Positions 1 through 6,205 are shown, counted from the stretch's first letter. The stretch: DNA of 12,509 bases from Thermoplasmata archaeon (GCA_030037875.1 JASHPV010000023.1:1-12509), one strand, 5' to 3'. The notes: a model not told the origin generated them from the sequence alone. Translations and numbers: made by a program.

Positions 1-2
1 TG

Positions 3-206
3 GCCACCTCGGTCCTGGTTCTCGGCTTCCCGGTCACCTGGGTGCTGTCCGTGCTCGTCGCGGGAAGTTCCTTCACGCTGGCGCAGGCGGCGGGGGCGGC
101 GGCCGTGGTGGGTGGGGTGGTGATCGTGGTGGGGCTGACCCTGCTCCGTCAGACCTGGACGGTGCTCGCTGACCGGGTCCGCGGGGGATTCGGACGGGCC
201 GCGTAA
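3..206 (+). CDS. C-terminal part of a small integral membrane protein (5' end outside window)
   Basis: An open frame runs from the window edge to a TAA at 204-206 and encodes about 67 residues. It shows two hydrophobic stretches, one near the start (VLVLGFPVTWVLSVLVAG) and one Ala/Gly/Val-rich (AAAVVGGVVIVVGLTLL), followed by a basic tail ending in RGGFGRAA. This is the pattern of a two-helix membrane C-terminus with a positively charged, probably cytoplasmic, end. The stop codon lies one base before the ATG of the next gene, so the two are probably co-transcribed. I do not recognise the family. The frame is believable because it is open to the edge and has the codon bias of the neighbouring genes, but the N-terminal part is missing. 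Confidence 0.6.
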   Translation, partial: ATSVLVLGFPVTWVLSVLVAGSSFTLAQAAGAAAVVGGVVIVVGLTLLRQTWTVLADRVRGGFGRAA

Positions 207-207
207 G

Positions 208-945
208 ATGGATGGCGTCGCGCTTTGCGCTCGCTTTAGCATCGCAACGAACCGGCTCCAGTACTGCGGACCCTCGGACGCGGAGCCTGACCTATATCGT
301 GCGATCACGACGGACGAGGGTCACGTCGAGGCCCGTGCGCACCTGAGCCGGTTCGAGGCGCTCATGCCCTACCTCGAGGCGATCGGCCACAAGCACGGAC
401 TCGACCCATTCGATCGCCGGGTCGTGGAAGCCTACTGGGTGGGGAATTCCCTCCTCGACGCGCTCGACTCCAGGGACTTTCGGGGCTTGTTAGAGGCCCT
501 GGTTCGTCGAGGGCTTCCGCGGTCCTTCTCGCGCCGACTGGGGGACCATCTCCCTTCGCGGCCGCTGTTCCACCACGCCTTTCACGTGAGCTTCGTCGGC
601 GTGGGCAACGTCACGGGTCACGTGGAGACGACGCTCGCCAACATGGAAGCCTGCCGTCCTGCGTGGGGAACGGTACGCGCTCGGGAGGGAGCGACGCTCC
701 GGGTCGAGCGGTCTTCGTGGGCGGTCCGCGACGCCCGGCTCGCGGCGGGGCCCCCAAAAATCGTCGAGGTTTCCTTCGACCCGCGCGTGGTACCCGACGT
801 GCGGATCGGGTCGACCGTGGCCCTTCACTGGGGCTGGCCCGCTCTCCAGCTCGACGACGCGCAGCGGGGCGCGCTCGAGGAATACTCCCGACGTGCGATC
901 GAGTCCGCCAACGAGGCGCTTCCCGGACTCCAGGTCCTATCGTAG
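208..945 (+). CDS. DUF6390-like conserved protein, function unknown
   Basis: This 245-residue soluble protein starts at an ATG one base after the stop of the upstream membrane-protein gene, implying an operon. The sequence resembles the family I know as DUF6390. The N-terminus has an LCARF segment and an NRLQYCGP motif (residues 15-22). The middle has FDRRVVEAYWVGN (68-80), and a histidine-rich HHAFHV motif sits at 122-127. A conserved-looking Cys (149) is followed by a W-G-x-V element. The His and Cys residues could bind metal or form a catalytic centre, but that is inference. There is no signal peptide or membrane segment. From memory, relatives often lie near hydrogenase or metal genes, but none is visible here. 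I am confident that the gene is real and moderately confident of the family; the function is unknown. Confidence 0.75.
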   Translation: MDGVALCARFSIATNRLQYCGPSDAEPDLYRAITTDEGHVEARAHLSRFEALMPYLEAIGHKHGLDPFDRRVVEAYWVGNSLLDALDSRDFRGLLEALVRRGLPRSFSRRLGDHLPSRPLFHHAFHVSFVGVGNVTGHVETTLANMEACRPAWGTVRAREGATLRVERSSWAVRDARLAAGPPKIVEVSFDPRVVPDVRIGSTVALHWGWPALQLDDAQRGALEEYSRRAIESANEALPGLQVLS

Positions 946-948
946 CCT

Positions 949-985
949 CGGAGGAAGAGGCCGGTTCCTCCGAACCGGGGAGGAA
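949..985 (+). other. Overlapping, mutually exclusive hairpins between the DUF6390-like gene and the tRNA
   Basis: CGGAGGAA (949-956) can pair with TTCCTCCG (965-972). The same TTCCTCC (965-971) can instead pair with GGAGGAA (979-985). CCGGTTC (961-967) can pair with GAACCGG (972-978). Only one of these 7-8 bp stems can form at a time. The group starts just after the stop codon and ends at the tRNA TATA box. It may be a terminator or RNA-processing structure for the upstream operon. No T-run follows, so its function is uncertain. Confidence 0.4.
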
Positions 986-993
986 CTAAATAT
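986..993 (+). promoter_or_regulatory. TATA box of the initiator tRNA gene
   Basis: The AT-rich element CTAAATAT stands out in GC-rich surroundings. Its centre is about 27 bases before the first base of the tRNA, the usual archaeal TATA-to-start distance. Transcription would therefore begin at or within a few bases of the mature 5' end. Confidence 0.65.
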
Positions 994-1016
994 GTCGGTC
1001 CCCTCGCTCGCGCCGC

Positions 1017-1120
1017 AGCGGGGTAGGGTAGTCAGGAAAGCGGCCGACGAACGCCGGCCGTCCTGAAATCCCGACGGGCTCATAACCCGTAGATCCATGG
1101 TTCAAATCCATGCCCCGCTA
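1017..1120 (+). tRNA. Initiator tRNA-Met (CAT) with a D-loop intron
   Basis: The cloverleaf is complete. The acceptor stem pairs 1017-1023 with 1113-1119, the D stem GGG 1026-1028 with CCC 1070-1072, the anticodon arm is 1074-1090 with anticodon CAT at 1081-1083, and the T arm is 1096-1112 with loop TTCAAAT. The discriminator base is A1120 and CCA is not encoded. Two features mark it as the initiator: an A1-U72 end pair, and three consecutive G-C pairs (1076-1078 with 1086-1088) flanking the anticodon loop. The gene is 104 bases long, about 29 more than normal, with the surplus inside the D-loop. Removing 1039-1067 gives a 75-nt tRNA whose D region (GGGTAGTCAGGAAATCCC) has the normal 18-nt length and keeps the essential GG at 1035-1036. 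This tRNA brings Met to start codons with aIF2. Confidence 0.93.
1039..1067 (+). other. 29-nt archaeal tRNA intron in the D-loop with a bulge-helix-bulge motif
   Basis: The fold matches the splicing-endonuclease substrate. The central 4-bp helix is CAGG 1033-1036 with CCTG 1062-1065. A 3-nt bulge AAA lies at 1037-1039 and a second AAA bulge at 1066-1068. The inner stem is GCGGCCG 1040-1046 with CGGCCGT 1055-1061, including one G-U pair. Cutting after the second base of each bulge releases 1039-1067. Because both bulges are AAA, the joined sequence is the same if both cuts shift together by one base. Confidence 0.8.
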
Positions 1121-1190
1121 TCCCCCTTCCGGGGACAAGCGCCCCGCCTTTCGAGGTTCCTCTGATTCGGGGGACTGAACTTCAAGTCGC

Positions 1191-1233
1191 AAAAAAAACG
1201 GCCCGCTGAAGTACCCGTTCGCCTCGACGGGCC
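1191..1233 (-). terminator. Hairpin plus T8 run reading leftwards, terminator-like
   Basis: On the minus strand GGCCCG (1233-1228) and CGGGCC (1205-1200) form a 6-bp stem around a 22-nt loop. After one base, a run of eight T residues follows (1198-1191). This resembles an intrinsic terminator, and T-runs alone can terminate archaeal RNA polymerase. No minus-strand gene is visible to its right before the malic enzyme, so it might stop antisense transcription through the transporter gene or end a short RNA. The rest of the 1121-1337 gap holds no gene that I can see. Confidence 0.35.
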
Positions 1234-1262
1234 ATATCGAACCGGCGCGCGTTCACATTGTG

Positions 1263-1272
1263 AAATATATAT
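1263..1272 (+). promoter_or_regulatory. Probable TATA box of the NRAMP-like gene
   Basis: AAATATATAT is the strongest AT-rich element near this gene. It would place transcription start near 1294-1297. That lies downstream of the upstream-most GTG (1260) and argues that translation starts later, at GTG 1338. A weaker TATA-like CATATC at about 1233-1238 could instead serve the GTG at 1260. Confidence 0.5.
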
Positions 1273-1337
1273 GTAGCCAGTTCACAGACAGTACGGATAA
1301 ATGCTCACCTTCCGGTCCTCAAATCGGGGCATTCACC

Positions 1338-2549
1338 GTGCCGGTCGCCGACTCATCTGTAGCCGCATCCGCGCCGCTCCGGCTTCCTTCGGAGAGTGCC
1401 GCGCCCCAAGTTTCTCGAAAGTGGTTCCACGCCTGGGGTCCCGCCTGGCTCGTCATGATCGCGGACGTCGATGCCGCGAGCATTCTGACGGGCGTCGAAT
1501 CCGGGGTGGCGTACCGGTATGACCTCGTCTGGTTCCTCCTGCTGTTGATAATTCCCCTCTTCTTCGTCCAGGAAGCCGCTGGACGCATCGGCGCGGTCAC
1601 CGGCAAAGGTCTAGGGGAGCTCGTCCGGGAGACCCGGTCCCGTCGAGCGAGCCTGGCCATCGCGCTGCCGGTCGCGGCCGCCGACATCGCAAGCTATGTG
1701 GCCGAGTACGCGGCGATCGGGTTGGCCTTCGGGATCTTCGGCGTTCCGCTCTACCTCTCGCTGCCGACCACCTTCGTCCTGCACATCGCGCTCGTCGCGC
1801 GGGGGAAGTACATCTGGGTCGAGCGAATCCTGCTCGGCATATCGGCGGTCTTCATCGTTCTCGTCGGGTCGGCGCTGATGGTACGGGGCATACTACCGGA
1901 CAATCCGGTCTACTTCTCCGCCAACCCGTCCTTCGTCTTTCTCCTGGCCGCCAACGCCGGCGCGGTCGTGATGCCCTTCATGCTGTTCTACCAGTCGTCG
2001 GCCACGGCCGAAAAAGTGGGGTCAACGGTATCTGGCGTGCGCAAAGAGACCCTCTTCGGCGCCGTGGTGAGCGAGCTTCTGATGGTCGCTTTCCTGATGC
2101 TCGGGGCCGGAATGCACGCCAACGCGAACCTGTTCACCACCAGCGGTGCGGCGGCCGCCTTGGCGTCCGTCGGGGGCTGGTTCCTCCCCTATGCCTTCGC
2201 GGTGGGCCTCATCGCGGCGGCGTTCCTCGCCTTGGTGGTGATCTCGCTGGGGAGTGCGTGGGGCGTCGTCGAAGCTCTGGGGCTTCCCCGGGGACGCGCA
2301 TTCTGGGTCTACGTGGGGGAAAGCGTCCCCGCCGTGATCATTCCGTTCCTCTACCCCCATCCTCTGGCGCTGGTGCTGCTGCTCATGGTGGCGCTCGTGT
2401 TCATTCTCATTGGGCCGGGTATTCTCGTTGGAACCCTCGCGTCGGACCAACACATCATGGGCCAGCAGGCCTCTCGGGGATTCTGGAAGGCAGCGTACTG
2501 GGTTTGTCTTTCCTCCATCGTATTCTGTGGCGTCATCGCGCTGCTGTAA
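1338..2549 (+). CDS. Divergent NRAMP-family (SLC11-like) metal ion transporter
   Basis: This polytopic membrane protein has about eleven hydrophobic segments and belongs to the NRAMP branch of the APC superfamily, which moves divalent metals with protons. The first helix has the WGPAWLVMIADVDAASILTG segment and the second region has FFVQEAAGRIGAVTGKG, both typical of NRAMP relatives. The metal-site motifs differ from classical NRAMP. The helix-1 DPGN is DVDA (residues 69-72 counted from GTG 1260), and the helix-6 MPH is MPF (238-240), followed by FYQSSA. Substrate choice, for example Mn, Fe or Mg, cannot be assigned. The frame extends upstream to GTG 1260, but those 26 codons hold the best TATA box and have much lower third-position GC than the rest, so I prefer GTG 1338 (V27). 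It converges on the malic enzyme gene. Confidence 0.85.
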   Translation: MPVADSSVAASAPLRLPSESAAPQVSRKWFHAWGPAWLVMIADVDAASILTGVESGVAYRYDLVWFLLLLIIPLFFVQEAAGRIGAVTGKGLGELVRETRSRRASLAIALPVAAADIASYVAEYAAIGLAFGIFGVPLYLSLPTTFVLHIALVARGKYIWVERILLGISAVFIVLVGSALMVRGILPDNPVYFSANPSFVFLLAANAGAVVMPFMLFYQSSATAEKVGSTVSGVRKETLFGAVVSELLMVAFLMLGAGMHANANLFTTSGAAAALASVGGWFLPYAFAVGLIAAAFLALVVISLGSAWGVVEALGLPRGRAFWVYVGESVPAVIIPFLYPHPLALVLLLMVALVFILIGPGILVGTLASDQHIMGQQASRGFWKAAYWVCLSSIVFCGVIALL

Positions 2550-2555
2550 GCGCCC

Positions 2556-2578
2556 CCGTTCGCGCCCGCCGGGAACGG
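2556..2578. terminator. Hairpin between convergent NRAMP-like and malic enzyme genes
   Basis: CCGTTC (2556-2561) pairs with GAACGG (2573-2578) around an 11-nt loop. It fills the 29-base gap between two convergent stop codons. Being symmetrical, it could act on both strands. No T-run accompanies it. Confidence 0.35.
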
Positions 2579-4336
2579 TCAGGCGACCGGCCGGAGTTCA
2601 GGGCTGTCAGTGAACTCCTCGTAGCAGGGATACGTCGGAGTCCATTGGGTGGCGGCAATCCGCGTCCGCAGCTCCTCCCGGGTGGTGGCAACGGCATGAC
2701 CGGTCCGCTGCGCCTCGAGACCGACGGCCAGAGCGATGTCTCGCGCGAGGGCCCGCAGCGCCGGGATCGGCGGCAACAAGGGGGCGGTGGGATCCGAACG
2801 TGCCGGTGAATGGTCGGCGAGGGAACGAGCCGCGGCCAGGATCATTCCGTCCGTGACGCGGCGGGCGCCGGATGCAACCGCCCCGAGTCCCAGTGCGGGG
2901 AAGATGTAGACGTTGTTGCACTGAGCGACCGCGATCGTGCGACCTGCCATCCGAACCGGTGTGAACGGTGACCCGGTCGCGACCACGGCCTTTCCCTCCG
3001 TCCACCGGAGCAGGTCCTCCGGGGTTGCCTCGCTCTTCACCGTGGGGTTCGAAAGCGGGAAGATCACGGGTCGCTCGACGGCCGAGGCCATCTCCCGGAC
3101 CAGGGGCTGATCGAAAGCACACCCGACCGTCGAAAGCCCGATGAGGATCGTGGGATGGACCCCGCGCACGGTTTCGCTGAGGCTCACGCGGTGCGGGTCG
3201 GCCTTCGCCCAGGGGGCGACCTCCTCCCACCGCCGCGCGTAAACGCGCTGTGCTTCGCTCAGGTCCGACCGATCGGAGTGGAGAAGACCACCCCGGTTGA
3301 CGAGCCAGAATCGGCCCCGAGCGTCGGCGTCCTTGAGGCCGTCCTGAACCATCGCCGCGCGGACCGTGTCAGCGACCCCCAAACCGGCGGAACCGGCTCC
3401 GAAGATCGCGATCCGCTGCTCCCGGAGCGGCTGACCCGTGACGTACAGCGCCGAAAGAATCGCCCCGAGGGCTACCGCTCCCGTCCCTTGGATATCGTCG
3501 TTGAACGTGAGCACCCGCTCCCGGTATTTCTCGAGGATCGGGCGGGCGTGTTCGGCACCGAAATCTTCCCATTGCAGGACGGTGCCCGGCAGCGCGTGCC
3601 GCACGGCCCGAACGAACCGGTCAATGAACTCGTCGTATTCAGCGCCGGCGACCCGAGGGTGCCGCCAGCCGAGGTACTCTGGATCCTCCAAACGCTCGAC
3701 GTTGTTCGTGCCCACGTCCAGCACGATCGGAAGCGTCCGCTCGGGGCGCACGCCGCCGATTAGGGTGTAGAGGGAGAGCTTGCCGATGGGGATCCCGAGG
3801 CCGCCAACCCCCTGGTCACCGATTCCCAGTATCCGTTCCCCGTCGGTGACGACAATGACGTCCACCTCGGGGTTCGGTCGGTGCCGGAGCAGGGTGGGGA
3901 TCGAATCCCGTAGCGGATACGGGATGAAGAGACCTCTCGGACGTCGGTAGATGTGGGAGAACTCCTGGCAGCCGAGCGCGACGACCGGGGTGTAGACCAC
4001 CGGCATCATCTCTTCCATGTGGTCGAGCAGCAGTCGGTAGAACAGCACCTCGTTCGTGTCCTGAAGAGCTCGCAGGTAGATGTGGCGCTCGAGGTCGTCG
4101 GTCTTCCGACGGAATGCTTCGTACGCGCGGACCACCTGGTGGTCCAACGTCTCCACCTGCGGCGGGAGAAGCCCATGCAGGCCGAGCTCGGTACGTTCGT
4201 TGTGGGTAAACGCGGTTCCCTTGTTGAGTAGCGGGGCGTCGAGCAGGTTCATCCCCCGCAGACGCGGGTGGTGCGTCGAAACCTCAGGGGTTGGGGTGGA
4301 GTCCGTCCGTGCATATCGTGGGGACGCGGCGTTCAT
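2579..4336 (-). CDS. maeA: NAD-type malic enzyme (malate to pyruvate + CO2), bacterial/eukaryotic large form
   Basis: This enzyme oxidatively decarboxylates malate to pyruvate, linking the TCA cycle to pyruvate. The protein matches the large malic enzyme family (E. coli MaeA/SfcA) along its whole length. Numbered from TTG 4378: PLLNKGTAF (49-57), the catalytic Tyr in VVYTP (129), VVTDGERILG (176-185), the catalytic Lys in GIPIGKLSLY (200), metal ligands in WEDF (E271, D272) and FNDDIQGT (D294, D295), and the GAGSAG nucleotide-binding loop (327-332). The Met/Pro/Thr-rich first 42 residues are not conserved. The frame opens at TTG 4378, but ATG 4336 (M15) is about 30 bases from a TATA-like element, so I use it; ATG 4252 (M43) is also possible. 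Cofactor preference (NAD or NADP) is assigned by family only. The large form is uncommon in archaea as far as I know, which suggests transfer. Confidence 0.93.
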   Translation of the reverse strand: MNAASPRYARTDSTPTPEVSTHHPRLRGMNLLDAPLLNKGTAFTHNERTELGLHGLLPPQVETLDHQVVRAYEAFRRKTDDLERHIYLRALQDTNEVLFYRLLLDHMEEMMPVVYTPVVALGCQEFSHIYRRPRGLFIPYPLRDSIPTLLRHRPNPEVDVIVVTDGERILGIGDQGVGGLGIPIGKLSLYTLIGGVRPERTLPIVLDVGTNNVERLEDPEYLGWRHPRVAGAEYDEFIDRFVRAVRHALPGTVLQWEDFGAEHARPILEKYRERVLTFNDDIQGTGAVALGAILSALYVTGQPLREQRIAIFGAGSAGLGVADTVRAAMVQDGLKDADARGRFWLVNRGGLLHSDRSDLSEAQRVYARRWEEVAPWAKADPHRVSLSETVRGVHPTILIGLSTVGCAFDQPLVREMASAVERPVIFPLSNPTVKSEATPEDLLRWTEGKAVVATGSPFTPVRMAGRTIAVAQCNNVYIFPALGLGAVASGARRVTDGMILAAARSLADHSPARSDPTAPLLPPIPALRALARDIALAVGLEAQRTGHAVATTREELRTRIAATQWTPTYPCYEEFTDSPELRPVA

Positions 4337-4363
4337 GGGAACCGGCGAAGATGTGGTGGGGGA

Positions 4364-4369
4364 AGTAAA
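4364..4369 (-). promoter_or_regulatory. TATA-like element for the malic enzyme gene
   Basis: On the minus strand this reads TTTACT within GTGTTTACTTCC. Its centre is about 30 bases from ATG 4336. It resembles the element before the universal stress gene (TTTACT, 5156-5161). It falls inside the coding frame if TTG 4378 is used, which argues against that start. Confidence 0.4.
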
Positions 4370-4467
4370 CACAGTCAAGGCGGCTTAACGGGTCCACGGA
4401 AGCTTCACGCGACCTCTCGCAAACCGCCCTAACTCCGGCCCACTCGGCCCGAGGAGCAACGAAGCGG

Positions 4468-5076
4468 TTAGGACGAGCCCGAACTCTTCTTTCGAGTTTT
4501 CTTTTTCGCCGCAGCGGCTTTCGTCGCGTCAGCCGTCGCTTCTAGCCGCTCGGACCCCACGGCGATCGGCTCCGGGGCGCCCGGCTCTGGAGGCGACGGG
4601 GCGGGGACAGAGGGTGCGACCGGTGGCGGCGGAGGAGGAGCCGGTGGGGCGACCGTCGCGACGGGGGGCGGCGGAGGAGGTGGAGGGGCCGCCATCGGAG
4701 GCGGCACGGCCATCACAGGTGGAGCGGGTGGAGCTGGCGGTGAAGGCGTCGGAGTCATCGGGGGCGCCGGGGCGGGATTGGTAGGCATCGGTGCTGGAGC
4801 AGGGACCGGGTTGGCGCGGACGTCGTGTTCGTGATGATGGTGGGGATTGGCCTGGATGACGGTGAACTCCCCTGGCCGCCAGGCGGAGGGGTTCCGCACC
4901 ACGGAAAGGTCGTGGAGAAACAGCTCGGCGTGGCCACATTGACGGCAGATACGGGCGCCGAGCGGAAGTTCTCCTCGGCTCCGCAGCGAGATAGCGCCCG
5001 ATCCAATCGTCCCCGATTTGACCTCAGGAGCCCATACTAGGTCGGACGACCCGCAGTTCGTGCATCTCGGAGCCAC
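4468..5076 (-). CDS. Zinc-ribbon protein with a polyproline segment and a basic tail, unknown function
   Basis: This 202-residue protein has three parts. The N-terminus is a four-Cys zinc ribbon, CTNC (5-8) and CRQC (44-47), the second knuckle continuing GHAELFLHD. A His cluster (79-82, 84) that could also bind metal follows. Residues about 90-170 are mostly Pro, Ala and Val with runs of up to eight Pro. The end is Ala-rich, then Lys-rich (AAAAKKKTRKKSSGSS). There is no signal peptide or membrane helix. The layout suggests nucleic-acid or ribosome binding by the basic tail, with a disordered Pro linker. Long Pro runs usually need aIF5A for translation. The start is GTG 5076; the next in-frame Met is far inside. 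It stands alone between malic enzyme (-) and the stress gene (+), both separated by about 90-110 bases. I do not recognise a named family. Confidence 0.8.
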   Translation of the reverse strand: MAPRCTNCGSSDLVWAPEVKSGTIGSGAISLRSRGELPLGARICRQCGHAELFLHDLSVVRNPSAWRPGEFTVIQANPHHHHEHDVRANPVPAPAPMPTNPAPAPPMTPTPSPPAPPAPPVMAVPPPMAAPPPPPPPPVATVAPPAPPPPPPVAPSVPAPSPPEPGAPEPIAVGSERLEATADATKAAAAKKKTRKKSSGSS

Positions 5077-5155
5077 GTTCTCAACTTCCCGGCGACCGGA
5101 TGATAGGGCCCCTTAGGGGATTAAGAACTTACCGTCACGGCTTTGGCGAGCCCCT

Positions 5156-5161
5156 TTTACT
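5156..5161 (+). promoter_or_regulatory. TATA-like element of the universal stress protein gene
   Basis: TTTACT within CCCTTTTACTCTG is centred about 28 bases before ATG 5187. This implies a leaderless or nearly leaderless mRNA. An additional AT-rich stretch (GATTAAGAACTTA, 5119-5131) in the same divergent gap may serve the zinc-ribbon gene on the other strand. Confidence 0.5.
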
Positions 5162-5186
5162 CTGAGTCGCTTCTCGCGCCGCTCAT

Positions 5187-5693
5187 ATGGCTCCCGCGGT
5201 GCCCATTAACATCGGTCGGATCACAGTGGCCCTCGACGGGTCGCCGTACGCCGACCACGCGCTCAACTTCGCCATTGACCTGGCCAAACGTTACTCTTCG
5301 GCCCTCACGATCCTCACCGTCGCGCCGATGGTGCCCCTGTACCTCTCCTCGACGGAACCGTGGGCCCCTACCGAAATGCCGGAAGGGGAGCTCAAGTTCT
5401 ATCGCGAACTGGTGAATTCCGGAATAGCCCGGGCCCAGTCAGCGGGCCTCAGCGGGGCCACCGGTGTGTGCCTCGAGGGCCACGTGGTCGACGAGATCGT
5501 CTCGTACATCGAAGGACATCCGGCAGACCTGTTGATCATCGGGTCCCGGGGATTGTCGACCGCCAAGCGGCTTCTTCTGGGTAGCATCTCGGATGCGGTC
5601 GTCCACCACGTGGGATGCCCAGTACTGATAGTCCGGGGGCTTGACCCCGGGGTGCAGCCGCCCGTGGGCGCTACGATGCCGCCTGGCGAGTGA
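5187..5693 (+). CDS. Universal stress protein (UspA family)
   Basis: This is a 168-residue single Usp domain. The first beta strand RITVALDGSPYADHAL (11-26) carries the conserved Asp17 and the Ser after it. The C-terminal nucleotide-binding signature G-x2-G-x9-G-S is intact: G119, G122, G132, S133 (GSRGLSTAKRLLLGSISDAV). It is followed by the final strand CPVLIVRG. An intact signature predicts ATP binding. Members act as cytoplasmic dimers in stress and energy responses, but the specific role cannot be told from sequence. The ATG lies about 28 bases after a TATA-like element, so translation is probably leaderless. The last 23 bases overlap the 3' end of the ribosomal protein gene on the opposite strand, so the Pro/Gly-rich tail after residue 152 is constrained by two genes. 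Confidence 0.92.
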   Translation: MAPAVPINIGRITVALDGSPYADHALNFAIDLAKRYSSALTILTVAPMVPLYLSSTEPWAPTEMPEGELKFYRELVNSGIARAQSAGLSGATGVCLEGHVVDEIVSYIEGHPADLLIIGSRGLSTAKRLLLGSISDAVVHHVGCPVLIVRGLDPGVQPPVGATMPPGE

Positions 5694-6180
5694 TCGAGAC
5701 TCGCGAGGGCGACGGCAGCTTGTGGGACGCCTTTCGGAGCGCTTCCTTCGCGTCCTCGATGTGCTCTTCGGAGGTGTACACGGTCATGAGCTCAGCTCCG
5801 ATCTGGGCCCGCACCGCGTGTCCGACGGGCTTGCCGAACGCGCGCCGCATTCCGTCCGAGATACGGTCGGCTCCGGCACCGGTCGCCATCTTGTGCTCGC
5901 GGAGAATCTGATGGGGGTACCGACGCACCTTGAGATGGTAGCCGTTCGGCGCCTGCTTCTCCATCACCCGAACGGCACTGATACGCGCCGCCTCGAGCGC
6001 AATGTCACGGACCTGCGCCGCCTCGTCCACCCGGAGACTGACCAGGACAGGGAATTCTTGACGCAGATTGCCCGTGTCGAACTGGGTGATGCGATTGTTC
6101 GGGATGCCGCCCATGTACTCCTGCCGGGTGTACACCTGGCCCTCGATCTTCCGGTACATGCGGGCCGGCTTGCGCGTCAT
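5671..6180 (-). CDS. rpl10e: 50S ribosomal protein uL16 (archaeal L10e)
   Basis: This 169-residue protein matches archaeal/eukaryotic L10e from end to end. It has the N-terminal MTRKPARMYRKIEGQVYTRQEY segment, the GIPNNRITQFDTGN motif, the basic RRYPHQILREHKMATGAGADR loop that reaches toward the tRNA and factor sites of the large subunit, and the GMRRAFGKP segment. Its length is normal for the family. The ATG at 6180 is about 28 bases from a TATA box (GGCTTTAGAA) at the very end of the pantoate kinase gene. It therefore probably has its own leaderless transcript in addition to possible readthrough from that gene. The 3' end overlaps the stress-protein gene by 23 bases tail-to-tail. Confidence 0.97.
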   Translation of the reverse strand: MTRKPARMYRKIEGQVYTRQEYMGGIPNNRITQFDTGNLRQEFPVLVSLRVDEAAQVRDIALEAARISAVRVMEKQAPNGYHLKVRRYPHQILREHKMATGAGADRISDGMRRAFGKPVGHAVRAQIGAELMTVYTSEEHIEDAKEALRKASHKLPSPSRVSITRQAAS

Positions 6181-6205
6181 AGAGGCCGCGCGGAGCCGGG
6201 AGGGT

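Noticed and set aside
1017..1120. Interpreting the tRNA as a pseudogene with a random D-arm insertion
   Set aside because: All stems and conserved bases are intact, and the insertion has the precise helix and bulge geometry of a spliceable archaeal intron.
1123..1134. CCCC-TTCC-GGGG hairpin just after the tRNA as its terminator
   Set aside because: Only four base pairs and no T-run; too weak to call.
1301..1522. Frame starting at ATG 1301, soon after the TATA box
   Set aside because: It overlaps the NRAMP-like coding region in another frame, is Arg-rich and has no similarity that I recognise. The transporter frame is clearly the real one.
2607..3763. Open frames on both strands inside the malic enzyme gene (2607-3230 minus, 3155-3763 plus)
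   Set aside because: They are rich in Arg, Gly and Pro without recognisable motifs and lie within a fully conserved enzyme.
4620..4760. GGCGGAGG-like repeats that look like a tandem or minisatellite repeat
   Set aside because: They are the DNA of the polyproline segment of the zinc-ribbon gene. Unit length and spacing are irregular, and there are no conserved spacers as in CRISPR.
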